From the NCBI GenBank assembly GCA_002633025.1, contig NMRB01000017.1, positions 656,843 to 720,842 of the forward strand: DNA of 64,000 nucleotides, given 5' to 3'. The position numbers and the translations under genes are program-made. The stretch is from Notospermus geniculatus (taxonomy: Eukaryota; Nemertea; Pilidiophora; Heteronemertea; Lineidae). This document shows positions 1-14,496 of the stretch, in pieces. The notes beneath the pieces were generated by a model. It was not told where the DNA came from. It did not search any database and saw nothing but the letters and a program-made list of their open reading frames with translations. Each line of letters starts with the position of its first letter. The stretch's first letter is position 1.

Positions 1-29
1 GTATATCTGATTGTTGTATATTTCTAGAA

Positions 30-3145
<3,116 letters not shown>

Positions 3146-3191
3146 ATTTCTGGACGGATGGAAAATACAAATGTGTACCTTCATTGACAGA

Positions 3192-3197
3192 AATAAA
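3192..3197 (+). terminator. PRMT3 polyadenylation signal AATAAA
   Basis: AATAAA lies 47 bases after the PRMT3 stop codon and is the first canonical signal downstream. Inferred from position and sequence only. Confidence 0.55.
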
Positions 3198-3202
3198 GGT
3201 TC

Positions 3203-3346
3203 GTGAATGCATGAAATAATCCAGAGACTTCCTGTGTTCATTATTTGGTCGCGAATGTATGAAATAATCCAGAGACTTCCCGTGTTCATTATTTGGTCAT
3301 AAATACATAAAATAATCCAGAGACTTCCCGTGTTCGTTATTTGGTA
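3203..3346. repeat. Three-unit 48-bp tandem repeat downstream of PRMT3
   Basis: Three nearly identical units follow one another. The marker CCAGAGACTTCC starts at 3221, 3269 and 3317, an exact 48-base period. Each unit contains AAATAATCCAGAGACTTCC and TTATTTGGT. It fills most of the 330-base gap between the convergent genes. Confidence 0.9.
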
Positions 3347-3473
3347 CAAGTTTTTATGTTAATGACAATTAAAGGACTCCACGTTCAGTACTTCCTCTGT
3401 TGGTAGGATATTAAGAAGATGAAAACTGATTTTGAACACTAGTAGTAATATATTTTGATTGATTTACACCCCT

Positions 3474-5219
3474 TCATTCAGGCATCTGGTCCTCCTCAAA
3501 AATTGTACCTGTGCTACCTTTCAAAGTCCCCTTTGTACTCCTGCGTTCCCATCTTTCCCCTGTGCTGTCTCTCCTCTCTGATCTATCTAACTTCCCATAC
3601 AGTCTCTCACCATCATTCAAAGTCCCTCGACTACCAGCTAATGTTGCACTCAGGCTTACGGTTTCCCATCTTTGTTCAAGAGATTTGTTCTCCTGTCCAT
3701 GAGAATCTGACTTCAATGTCCCTTTGCTGGCCTGTAGTGTACCTGGAATACTGACTCGTTCCCACCTTCCATTGACATTGACGTCATCCTTGCTCCTCTC
3801 CAGGCCATCTGAATCTGACCGTAATGTTCCTCTGCTGGCCTGTAGTGTCCCTGGAATACTGACTCTTTCCCACCTTCCATTGATATCATCTTGGCTCCTC
3901 TCCCGGCCATCTAAATGCGACTGTAACGTTCCTCTGCTGGCCTGTAGCGTCCCTGGAATACTGACACGTTCCCACCTTCCACTGACATCATCCTGGTTCC
4001 TCTCCCGTGGACCATTCTCGCCCAGTGTCAAGTCACTTCCTAATGTCAATTCACTTCCTAAACTATCCACCTCGGTGATCAAAGGAGTGTCTATTGTGTG
4101 TTCAACTTCATCTGGAAGTACGCCACCAGTAATGTCAGAGTCGACATCTACTACTCTGTAAGACCGTAGATCACCAACAAACCGTCTTGTAGGTTGTTGG
4201 ACACTCATTTCTTGTGGTACTCGTGCAAATAGATCATATCTCCTGGTGTGACCCTTTTTTGTTGCAATCTCAGTCATGAATGGAAACATCTTAACCTGCT
4301 TTCTTGGCTTTTGCTTTTCTATGGGTTCCACTGAACAAGCCATATGCCGGCTACCACGTTTAGTTTCCCTTTCTATGGGTTCTAGTTTATAAGGTCTGGT
4401 AACTTTACGAGGGTTTGAAGTGGGGACCATCTCAAGTGTATGAGTCACTGGCCTGTCGAAGTGTCTGTTCTCAATAGGTTCTGGGGAAAATGTGATGTGG
4501 AGGTCACTGAAGTGGGGCTTTTTACTGCCGACAACCGAATGTGTTAGTCCATAGTAGGAAATTCTTGACTTCGTCTTGTCCTTTATCCTGTACGTTCTAT
4601 CCAGATCATCACTGATATCGGGCCTATCAACAAGCACTGCCTCATATGTCCTATCTAAGTCATCTGTCCTCTCAGGTTCACGGAATAATCCCACTTCATT
4701 TATGTCTCCCACACCTCTCCTTATAGGTGGTAAAACACGCTCTGTCCTTAAAAAATCTCCTGGTTTAACTTTCTTATATGGAAATGGTTCCACTTCGAGG
4801 AAACGAGAATAGGCCGTAAGCTCCTTTTCTGGTATTTCCGGAACCTTAAAAGGAAATTGTATGCCGCTTCTCAACTCCGGCTTTCCAACATTTTCCACCG
4901 TGGGAAAAGGGGCCTGAGTGCTACTCCTGACATCAGGCTTTTCAACGGGCTCTGCTACATATGTACCTCGAGGGGTTGGTTCTTCCTCCTCAGGGACTTC
5001 CTCAATGCTCGATAGTCTGAGACCGTTACGGCTCTTCTTATCCAGTGGTGGTGTCTCGATTCGATAATCTCCTATGTCAGGCTCTTTACGTGGTGGTGGG
5101 GATGGGGGATCAACGTAAGCTGGTTGGCCATTTTCGTTTTCTGGTGTGATGTCTTGGACAGGTTCGGCTGAGCATGCTACAAGACTGTCTGCAGCAAATC
5201 GGACTTTTCGATTGGCCAT
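3474..5219 (-). CDS. Unknown 581-residue repeat protein with possible PP1-docking motif
   Basis: I do not recognise this protein. It is one uninterrupted exon of 581 residues, long for chance in this A/T-rich sequence, starting MANRKVRFAADS. It is charged and proline-rich with no signal peptide or membrane segment, so probably disordered and intracellular. RKVRF at residues 4-8 fits the RVxF docking consensus for protein phosphatase 1. A short motif resembling xEPIE(K/R/N) recurs at least six times in the first 310 residues (for example SPEPIEN, KLEPIER, SVEPIEK), and DDLDRTY occurs twice. The C-terminal third (about 415-575) has five copies of a unit with core RWERxSxxGTLxxSxGTL. The three middle copies are almost identical at DNA level (period 102-108 bases, about 3700-4000), implying recent expansion. 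That it is a scaffold or PP1 regulator is inference. Confidence 0.75.
   Translation of the reverse strand: MANRKVRFAADSLVACSAEPVQDITPENENGQPAYVDPPSPPPRKEPDIGDYRIETPPLDKKSRNGLRLSSIEEVPEEEEPTPRGTYVAEPVEKPDVRSSTQAPFPTVENVGKPELRSGIQFPFKVPEIPEKELTAYSRFLEVEPFPYKKVKPGDFLRTERVLPPIRRGVGDINEVGLFREPERTDDLDRTYEAVLVDRPDISDDLDRTYRIKDKTKSRISYYGLTHSVVGSKKPHFSDLHITFSPEPIENRHFDRPVTHTLEMVPTSNPRKVTRPYKLEPIERETKRGSRHMACSVEPIEKQKPRKQVKMFPFMTEIATKKGHTRRYDLFARVPQEMSVQQPTRRFVGDLRSYRVVDVDSDITGGVLPDEVEHTIDTPLITEVDSLGSELTLGSDLTLGENGPRERNQDDVSGRWERVSIPGTLQASRGTLQSHLDGRERSQDDINGRWERVSIPGTLQASRGTLRSDSDGLERSKDDVNVNGRWERVSIPGTLQASKGTLKSDSHGQENKSLEQRWETVSLSATLAGSRGTLNDGERLYGKLDRSERRDSTGERWERRSTKGTLKGSTGTIFEEDQMPE
3700..4000 (-). 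repeat. In-frame 34-codon tandem repeat inside the unknown 581-residue gene
   Basis: Three copies read CCTGGAATACTGAC on the plus strand near 3743, 3851 and 3953, about 108 and 102 bases apart. One unit carries a six-base insertion that adds Val-Asn without breaking frame. Two further diverged copies lie toward 3480-3640. Confidence 0.88.
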
Positions 5220-5960
5220 TATGTGAAGTCACACTCCAGTATTGAGGTTATGAAATAGTTTCTAGAGAAAATCCTGAAAATAGAAATGAGAGGATACATA
5301 CTTCCCTGCTGACAACATACATGTATAGCAATGATACTTTACAATGTAGGCCCCTATATGGGGTTCAAGCACAACACACACTTGATTTGTCTTTAATGCA
5401 TGGGAAGTTACATTCTTTCCCAACAATTGCCACTTCATCAAAATCGAAAGGAATTGCTTACAGGTAGGCCATTGTGATTTTGAAGTCTGCCACAAGTTGC
5501 ATTCCCTTTCAGGCTAGATTCCAGAGCTAGAATGAGGTGATATCATAACATCTTTGGTCACGTCTGTGATCATGTTTGCCTTCGAAGCCATGTTTATCAT
5601 TTGCCCCATTTCTATGGTCCTGTTTCATGGGTCTGTGATTCTATTCAAGACGGCAAGACGAGAATGAAAGGAACAGAATACATAAATCACCGTTTCAGAA
5701 GAATGACCTCATTCTGTGCTTAAAAGTGAATACCTTTTCCACAACATTCATAAAATGAGCAGTATTTAGTCTTTTCTAGCATCTCATTGAACTGTAGAGG
5801 TTCAAGTTGTTCCTGATTGGAGGCGGAACCATGTCACAATATAGCTTGTTGAGTGAATCCTCTCTGCATGTCAAGTTGCCAGAAGTGCATGGGCCCCTGT
5901 TGGTGCTCCAGTTAAATGGGCTATCTGCTCTTGGATGTATCCAGGTGTGTTGTGGTCAAT
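5220..5960. other. Upstream region of the 581-residue gene, nothing coding recognised
   Basis: About 740 bases between the start codon at 5219 and the first foldback element. I see no conserved coding sequence or RNA gene. It presumably holds the promoter and 5' leader of the minus-strand gene, but no clear core promoter motif stands out. Confidence 0.4.
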
Positions 5961-5965
5961 ATTGC

Positions 5966-6086
5966 AGTTTTCGCAAAGCCTCTGAAACGCCAACGCCAAA
6001 TCCATTGTTCGATGCCGCAAAGAGAGCACCGAACAAAAGGATAGATGTACATGTTGGCGTTTCGGGGGGCTTTGCGAAAACTCCCT
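5966..6086. mobile_element. Foldback MITE, GTTTTCGCAAAGCC family, copy 1
   Basis: The left arm AGTTTTCGCAAAGCCTCTGA is answered by the inverse right arm GGGGGGCTTTGCGAAAACT about 120 bases on, around a short core containing ATTGTTCGATGCC. TATTG flanks both sides (5959-5963 and after 6086) and may be a target duplication. Further copies lie at 40590, 41188 and 41295. Confidence 0.8.
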
Positions 6087-6469
6087 ATTGACCAGTTTTG
6101 TCTTGAATCATGTCCAGTGAAAGGTCTCTAACCTTGAAATACCAGACTTACAGCACTATCATTCAAGTCTATGCCTTGCAACTGAACAGCATCACCTCGC
6201 GTTGATTTACAGAAGGACTCACAAGATATTCATTACACTGGAAATTACATTTATTTCACTTAAATCCCTATATTTCTGATACATACACCCTGGAGGAGTT
6301 ATACTGACAATATAATTCCTCCAAGCATGCACCAAGGGTACATGTGCTTTCAGTAAGCAGAAGAGGTTTGTGTACATGAACATGTATGAGGCTTATTGAA
6401 ATCATTATTTTGTATATATGCACCTCAGAGCTGAGTGTGGTCTCTGAAAATATGCTGACAGAAACAGGA

Positions 6470-7675
6470 AATTTCAACCCGATCGGACTTCAAATATGGC
6501 CGCCAGGAAGCCATCTTGAAAAATGGACTTTGACCCACATTTTATAAATAGGAGTAGGTAGCAGGGCTTCCGCTAGCCGTTCGCCACGTTCGCCATGGCG
6601 AGGAAAAGTTGTTTGTGGCGCTTGCTGCATGCCAAAGCTCTCGCCACGGTGGCGAAGGGCAAAAAAACACAAAATGTGGCGAACTTTGCTCATCTTTGGC
6701 GATAACATACCCGATTTCGGCAAAAAATGACCGCAGCATAAACTCCAAGCTATCGTGACTAGATCGCGAGTCAGTATCTTGGCACTCATGTGTCCTTTTT
6801 TCTGATTGGCCTACTTTCCCGCGATCTGTTCGATGCACCTAGCAACGCTGCATTGCTGCCTGGCACTATTCCAGTGAAATGACTGTTTCTAGTATCCCAC
6901 GTTGTGGTTAGTGTTGATGGTAGGTGGTGAGCTTGAAACTGCCGGTTGGCGTGCAGACAACATTCTCAACCATCTTCACGTAAACTTCAGTCATAAAAAT
7001 TAAAATCATGCATAACTTTGTCTTGCTATCTCATCATTATCGAATTTTCTTAGCAAACTAGGCCTATAGTGACAGTTCTGACGGAGCCATCCATCCACAT
7101 CAGCCGGTCTGATGATGTTTTGGCGGGAAGCCAAAAGAGACCAGTGACTCTTCCTGGAACTCCACGTGTATATTGGCTTGTCGCCAAGATGCAGTATGGG
7201 GTGTTTACACTTGCAATTCATGTTCATTTGAGTTGAAACTTGGCAGTACAGAAACTACTGTTCATGATGGACAAGCAAAAGTCAACTTCAGGCGCCCCAT
7301 GCAGTCACTGACTGACCTCTGTTTTGCCACATTTGTATTTACTAATTTAATACTTATACATCATTTGTGGCTAACTGATTTTGAGAGTGGCTAAAAAAAT
7401 TAGAATCTGGTTCGCCACAGTGGCTAAAACATCTCACATGTGGCTAAAGAAATCCAAAGTAGCTTAGCCACAGTGGCTAAAGGATTTTTCGGCCTAGCAG
7501 AAGCCCTGAGGTAGGATGTTTTAACCTTGTCAAAATATGTATCTAGGTACCATATAAATATATGGTCAATTTCAGTCAGATTGGACGTCAAATATGGCCG
7601 CCAGGGAGCCATCTTGAAAAATGGACTTCGACCCACACCTCATAACTAGTAGAATCTAATGCTTTAACCGTGAGC
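6470..7675 (-). repeat. Dispersed element with 145-bp subrepeats, copy A, interrupted by an insertion
   Basis: The stretches 6475-6558 and 7509-7665 together match, in reverse complement, the tandem subrepeats at 12740-12990. Shared signatures are GGCCGCCAGG, CATCTTGAAAAATGGACTT and ATAGGAGTAGGTAGGATG. A 950-base hAT-like element (6559-7508) splits this copy in two. Confidence 0.85.
6559..7508. mobile_element. hAT-like element bounded by CAGGGCTTC termini
   Basis: Left terminus CAGGGCTTCCGCTAGCC, right terminus GGCCTAGCAGAAGCCCTG: imperfect inverted repeats of about 17 bases. AGGTAG is repeated immediately outside both ends. The uninterrupted sequence at 12874-12910 shows the empty site, so the insertion limits are directly visible. 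Inside are several GTGGCTAAA and GCCACAGTGGC motifs in both orientations. No transposase reading frame is present, so it is non-autonomous. Confidence 0.8.
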
Positions 7676-7995
7676 TTGTCGCCAAGATGCAGTATGGGGT
7701 GTTTACACTTGCAATTCATGTTCATTTGAGTTGAAACTTGGCAGTACAGAAACTACTGTTCATGATGGACAAGCAAAAGTCAACTCAGGCGCCCCATGCA
7801 GTCACTGCCACATTTGTATTTACTAATTTAATACTTATAGTATACATACATTTGTGGCTAACTGATTTTGAGAGTGGCTAAAAAAATTAGAATCTGGTTC
7901 GCCACAGTGGCTAAAACATCTCACATGTGGCTAAAGAAATCCAAAGTAGCTTAGCCACAGTGGCTAAAGGATTTTTGGGCCTAGCAGAAGCCCTG
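7674..7995. repeat. Second partial copy of the hAT-like element interior
   Basis: This stretch repeats 7175-7508 in direct orientation at high identity, from GCTTGTCGCCAAGATGC to GCAGAAGCCCTG. It has one deletion (the ACTGACCTCTGTTTT segment is missing) and small differences near 7850. It abuts the 145-bp-subrepeat sequence without the element's left terminus, so it is a truncated or rearranged copy. Confidence 0.85.
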
Positions 7996-8130
7996 CAGAA
8001 AAGTAGGATGATGCATGAGACAGACCTGGACCGGGTGATCGAAACAAGAAATTTCTTTTGACATTATTATTAGCTCAGAATTCATTTACTAGCGTGAGGA
8101 AGTCATTTGTTGTGTTTGATGTGGACAGTA

Positions 8131-11100
8131 TCACTGCTGGAGAAGCTTCAAAGCAAATGCTTCATCGACGCCCAGGTCGTCTCCACCATAGGCCTCATCG
8201 CTGCTTTCATTATCATCATCCTCATCATTGTCTGTATCATCATCATCGTCGTCGTCACCCTCATTCTCATCCATTCTATCTTCTTCTTCCTCCTGTTCTT
8301 TGCTGAATTTCCTTCTCTTACTCGGTCTGGAATTAACGAAGGAACAAATAAGATCCAGAACATGAAGTGAATTTTTAATGATATCGACATCCAGTAAAAC
8401 TGCAGGTCCCACTAGACTCTGATCGCAGTCTAATTTAAAGCCCTCCCGCCCACCTTTGGATGTAGATATTGCTATGATCCTGTTGTGCAAGTACACCTAC
8501 AATACGTACATTTCATCCTCGGATTCCACTTCTGAATCATCGCTCGATCCCTGCCCCGGTTCTGAGTCTTCCATACCACTTGCAGCCTCAGAATCAAACG
8601 AGTCGTTATCATCATTAGAAGCACCGAGGGTAACTTGGTATTCATCGTCTTCTTCCTCCTGAAATCAAAGCAAATGTACGATTCAAAACATGCAAGAAGA
8701 TAAACACTGTCCCCTGAAGTAAGAAATCCAAGCTTTAGCTTGGACCCATATGTGCATTTGTGTCCCTAATTCATCATATTGTAGATTACCTCATCTCCTC
8801 TTTTGTTTTTCTTCCGCACTTTCTCTTTTTTCTTGCGTCTTTCCTCCTTATGTTTCCTCCGGATTTTCTCTCTGAATATTTCCTTGTCGATCTTATCTTC
8901 CTCCTGCATTTTCTTTCTCGCAAGTTCAATGTCTAAACCTCCGGCATTATCGTCTTCTCCATCATCTGTCTTTCGCTTCCGGTTAGTGTCGGCCACAGCC
9001 TAAAATACACATTCATTCATTCATTAGGATAAATATATAAAAACAGACTGTCTTTCAGAGCCGCTCATGAGCAGACGATATTTTTAAATATATTTGATCA
9101 ATTTCTTCATGTGTTTACAAATTTCCAGTTAGTTTGATGAAGGTGATGTTGAAAGGATGACATCAACAAGCCAATAAAGATCTTTAATCAACCTCACCTC
9201 TCCCTCAGCATCAAAGACAACTTTGGTGTTGACCTGTATACCCTTCTTTTGTAACTTCTTCGCCACGGCAAACTTAGTGGTTTTTTTCTCTTTGGCTTTC
9301 AGACCTTCCTCGCCTATCTGAAACCAGGATGCCGAATGTTGACAGTGTCAATTGAGAAATTTTATACAAAATCATCCACAATAGGAAAGCAGACTCATGT
9401 ACTTTGAAAATAGATTTGGTGCTGGAACTCAAAAGAGGAGTTTGGAATGAGGCTACCGTGTTTTCAATGGACTTGGTCTCTATCAGGAATGGCATTCAGA
9501 ACTTACGGTCCTCTGTAACCATCACATTTGTCAGGCATTCGTGCTGTCACTTGTAATGTATTGACATCAAAAACGATATCCTAGAATTACTTCATTTCCA
9601 CTTACCTCAGCAGTCTCTTTCTCATCCTCGTCCGACGAAGAGAAAGTGCACGTCTTCTTCACTGTGAACAATTCATCATCATCATTGTCGACACCAAAAT
9701 CATACACCTCTTGTTTTGGCAGATTACTTGTTCCTTTAGTTCTTTTTGACTTCTCACCAACCCCACTAGTCCGTTGAACATCCCCCGAATCAATATCACT
9801 AGATGTTTCACTTGAATCAGAAACAGAATCCTCAGAATTTGATGAGTCTTTTCCCCTTAAACTTTGTAGAACACCCATTTTGATTGATTTGGTAACATCA
9901 CTAGTCTGCCTGTCTGTCTTTGAAACATCCTCATCCGAATCTGCATCCGACTCCGAATGTTCCACATCAGATTCAGAACTTTCTGACTCTAGGCTTTCAT
10001 TGTCCTCAGAATCTGATTTCTCGCCAGCATCCATTTTATTCAACTTGACTTTCTTTGCAGAACTTAGAATTTCCTATCTGGAGTTCGTGCTTTCTTTCCT
10101 TTCATTTCTGCTTTCTTCCTCTCCTTTTCAGTCTCTTGTCGTACTACTGCCTCTGCTTTCCGTAAAAACCGTATCCGGGGAGGAATAGCCAGACCCATAG
10201 ATCTACAAAATGAGGAAATGAGACATACATGTATATCAATGAAAAAGAAGGCATGAGGTATCCGTCAAGTGCCTGGTGAACAGAATATTGTGATTCACTT
10301 CTATACATTTGTCTTAGCAAGACTAATGATAGAAGAACGAAGAACTCACCTAGCAAACTGATCTGTATCCAACTTCTGAACATCAAATACTGACTTATCG
10401 CTCATGAAATGTACTGATCGAATGTAGGACACAAACGCCTGGAAACATTGAGAGGTTTCATGAACATCATTTCGTCATTCACATCATTGATGTATGTTGG
10501 AAGGGCATCAGATTTAACAAAAGACAAAGGTCTATAAATGGAGGACCACAAATTGAGAGTGAAAACCACAAAATAATATTTGATCACACCCACCCTTTGT
10601 GCTGCCTCTTTCAGAGTACGATCAGATGCCAGCAGTGCTTCCAGCTTCCCCTGAATGCTCCATTCTTTCTTTGGGTTGACTCTGATCTGGTTGATTGGGA
10701 TCTTCTTTCCTCTCAGGTGTTCAATCATTGCAGGTTCCTCAGACGGTAGTAACATGAGTAAAGCTTCACCACCCTTCTCATATCTAGCAGTCCGGCCTGC
10801 CCTGTGAATGTACGTATTGGCGTCTTCGGGACAATCAAGTTGAAGAACCCAGTGCACAGCAGGAAAATCTGGAAATGTCCAAAGGAAGTTATAATCAGTG
10901 AATCTACATGTAGTAACAGTTCTTTTCTCAAACAAAAGTAATCACTCCCATGTCACAATGGATATAAATCTATCATCCCTACCTAATCCTCTAGCAGCAA
11001 TATCTGTGGCGAATAACACGGCGTGTTGTTTGCGACAGAACTGGTCATACACAGCCACTCTCTTCAGCTGATTCATTGCGCCATGGAGTGCCAACACCGT

Positions 11101-14100
11101 CACACCAGGCCGTAATTTCCTGAATACTTCATAGATAAAGCGTACCTAAAAACAACAGAAAACATGTTATGTTGTATGATAGAAGAAGTAAGTTTAATTT
11201 CCATGACCCATCACAAATCTGCTGAGTCACTGCAAAATTTCGTAAAGATCTCTTACCTGTTTACAGCTTGCAATAAAGACCAAAGTCTTCTTTTTCAAGT
11301 GATTCTTGATGAATGACCAAAGTATATGGATCTTTTGGTGAAGGTCACACACAATGTAACTCTGTTCTAACCGAGTGGGTGTACTGTGCTTTGCATTCTC
11401 GTGTACGGATACAAACATTGGGTTCTTGAGACTAAGCCTTGCCAAATCTTTCACAGACCTGAGAATTGAAAGATTTTCAAACTTTACACCATTGGGAACC
11501 TGGTAATGGTATTCACACACATACACAGATGATTTTGGTTTGCAAATCACAATCATGTTTTACAGTTCAGCATTAGCTACTCCTCAGTGGTAAGGAAAAG
11601 TGAATAGAACTTGGCAGTCTAATACCAACAGCTGATAACATCTGTTTCTCACCATCATTTGTGTGATTTTTGCTTGATTCAAATGTGACCGAGCCAGAGA
11701 GGCCGAATTCCACAGTAATTCCTCACTAGATTTTGGTTGTTTCATTATGGATGCCACCATTGGTTCATTATGATACGTGGACGTTCAACTTACTTGGTCT
11801 GTGTGGCAGAGAACAACAAGGTTTGTCTCTCATCAGGAAGATTCTCGATGACTGCATTCATGGTGTCCTTGAAGCCAAGATCCAGGATACGATCTGCCTC
11901 ATCAAGGACTGAAATTGTGTACCAATGAAATATCACTGTTCCAACATAGTGTGGCCGGAGGGCATTTCACTTTTCAGTAAAGATTGAGGAACAGAATAAT
12001 ACCAATAGGAGCTGATACTATTATAACTCACACAAATGAAGCAGTGTGTGTAACAATGAAATAAAGTCAGGAGTCACTTACCAAGGATTTGCAAACCAGT
12101 GGCATAGAAGTTGGCTGTCTCATCCATGTGTTGTAGAAGTCTTCCAGGGGTGCATATCACAATGTTGGTCCGACTCATTCTCTCTGCTTCTTCTCTTACA
12201 TGCTTGAAATGAAATGGCCAGGGCCATTGTGCTCACCTCTGTGATAAGTCTCCATGGTTAAGTGTGAAACTGTGACTCTCATGGTCAATGTTGAGGATCA
12301 GTACAGAAAAGTTAAAGCTGAACACCCCAAGAAGTATTTTATGATGTGATCAGTATTATCAGTCAATGACATAAACTCAGGTGATGGCACGTCCAGAAGG
12401 AGTACAATTTCTGAATACAATGAATACAAGTGGTATTTGTGAACAAAGTGCTTTCCTGTCTAGGTCACAGATGTCAAAAATTCTATTTTTCAAGATGGCC
12501 ACCTGGTGGCCACACATGACGTTCGTTGGGACTGAAATTTTAGCAGGAATGTACAGGATACTTGCATAGATATTTAGACAACACTGAAACATCGTAACAT
12601 TTACTACCGATGAGATATGGCCAAAGTCAATTTTTCAAGATGGCCGCCTGGCAGCCATGTTGAAGTCCAATTGAACCGAAATTTGGCATATAACTAGACG
12701 GTACCAAGACACATATTTAGGCACGGTTAAAGCCTCCTAGCTACCCCTATTTATGAGGTGTGGGCCGAAGTCCATTTTTCAAGATGGCTCCCTGGCGGCC
12801 ATATTTGACGTCGAATCTCACTGAAATTTACCATATATTTATATGGTACCTAGATACATATTTTGACAACGTTAAAACATCCTACCTACTCCTATTTATA
12901 AAATGTGGGTCAAAGTCCATTTTTCAAGATGGCTTCCTGGCGGCCATATTTGAAGTCCGATCGGGTTGAAATTTGGTGCATTTGTGCAGGGTGCCTAGAT
13001 ATATCTTCACACCAAATCACAACGCTCTATGTCAAATAGCCATGAAATGTGCCACCAAACAGTGAATTTTGAACTTTGACCTCTGTGACCTTGAAAAGTA
13101 GGTCAAATCAAAAACCCGGGATTTATGTGATGTAGTCTCATCAGAGGAACCCACCATAAAAGTTTCGTGGTTCTAGCTAACAGCGTTCAGGAGATACGGC
13201 CCAAAGAAGGTTTTCACAAAGCGCCCCCTACAGGCCAGAGTGTATAAGCAGCAGCACTAAGTTTCGGTCCAGAGATAGTTTTTACCATAGGCTACCTGTA
13301 CACCAAATTTCAAGTTTCTAACCCAAGCGGTTTAGAAACGTGCCACCCATGTTAACGACGACGGACGACACCGGACGACGCCGGACGACACCGGACGACG
13401 GACGACACACCATGGGAGAAGCTCACCTCACAGAGGTGAGCTAAAAACAAATAGAAAGCTTTGATTAATGAATAAGAGACAATATGTTTCCTTCATAGTG
13501 GACAACCATGTAAAAATTTCTGAATGGTTGCACACACAAGAATGATACAATCCCAAAAAACCTTGTAAGGTGGATAACTTCAAATATACCATTTTGATAG
13601 CAGAGAAAGAACCTAATGACAAATGTTTCACTACTGCATTCTTCTAGATTGCAGGGTTTTACTCCCAGAGTGAGTGTGGACAGAACCATACTGAACACCT
13701 GGATAGTCACCTTGCCACCAATTACAAGTCCAGCAGAGAAGTCATGATGCTTTCCTATTTTCTTCAGGACATCAAAAGTCTGGTATGCCAGTTCTCTTGT
13801 TGGAGATATAATCAGTGCTCCAAGACCGTCTATTGCTGACCATTTTTGGCGCCAGAGGCATTCCAACACCTGCAAGAAAAGTCAGTATATGCATGTTGGC
13901 CCCAAGTATCTCAATCTGTAGCGGACTGGCAAAGGAAAGCACAATGTATTAATCATCATAATTATTTTGGCTTTGCCAAGTATGATGATAAAAACCTGTG
14001 TTGGTACTTTGTATTGGACAAAATTATTAAATGGAGAAATTTTGGAATGGTAGACTTTTAGGTCTGATACTAACAGGAATAAGGAAAGCAAGTGTTTTCC

Positions 14101-14496
14101 CTGATCCGGTTTTAGCAGCACCGAGAATATCGTGACCCCGCAGAGCAAGACCAATCGACTGCCTCTGTATTTCTGTTGGAACAGTGTAGCCACCATCCTT
14201 TAAGCCTGTAATGAAAGAGATATCCTAGTATGAAATGACGACACAGCTTTAACCCCATGCAATCGCGACTATGCTGCTTCACTTCACTCAACTAAGTCAG
14301 ATGATTAGGAGGCCTACCTACCTTAGGCCTAGGCCTAGCGACTAGTGTAGCCTAGCTGCTGTAGGGCCTAGGCTAACTAACTAGGCAGGCCCTAGCCTAG
14401 CGGCGGCGGGTACCGGTAGGTAGGCCTATTATTACCTCCTTGTGTATTCTTTGATAATGGAAAATCTGTGAAAAGTTTGATGTCTTCAACTTCTAA
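8131..14496 (-). CDS. DDX10: DEAD-box RNA helicase DDX10 (Dbp4 family), 14 exons seen
   Basis: Nucleolar ATP-dependent RNA helicase; the Dbp4/DDX10 family acts in U3-dependent small-subunit rRNA processing. Exons: 14436-14496, 14075-14205, 13711-13869, 12082-12202, 11794-11908, 11257-11458, 10983-11145, 10594-10868, 10350-10438, 9606-10202, 9198-9317, 8790-8999, 8510-8658, 8131-8326. About 862 residues are visible (human 875). Motifs in order: Q-motif with GYTVPTEIQ, Walker [28 protein letters not shown] box in [25 protein letters not shown], and [11 protein letters not shown]. An acidic/lysine-rich tail ends in the family-like FALKLLQQ. The N-terminal exon before [13 protein letters not shown] was not found. 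Inside exon 9606-10202 the frame must shift near 10066 (stop TAA at 10064-10066): sequencing indel, tiny intron or real mutation. Its promoter region is shared with CEP126. Confidence 0.94.
12231..13442. mobile_element. Transposon copy in a DDX10 intron with AGCTCACC termini and 145-bp subrepeats
   Basis: It starts at GCTCACCTCTGTGA and ends at TCACAGAGGTGAGCT, inverted relative to each other. Inside are four units marked by CAAGATGG at 12491, 12636, 12780 and 12925 (period 145 bases). Near 13360-13410 is a run of CGACGACGGACGACACC type. A related end with the AGCTCAC palindrome and GTCGTC run lies at 60546. It ends only about 30 bases from the DDX10 exon at 12202. No protein-coding capacity is seen. 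Confidence 0.8.

Noticed and set aside
6490-6838. Open frames in the hAT-like element, first thought to be transposase remnants
   Set aside because: No DDE or zinc-finger transposase motif, and the frames overlap each other on one strand without conserved content.
8058-8370. His-rich and Ile-rich open frames on the plus strand
   Set aside because: They are the antisense reading of the acidic GAT/GAA-rich last exon of DDX10.
9567-10043. Separate acidic 158-residue protein on the minus strand
   Set aside because: It is the linker part of DDX10 exon 10 read from an internal Met, not an independent gene.
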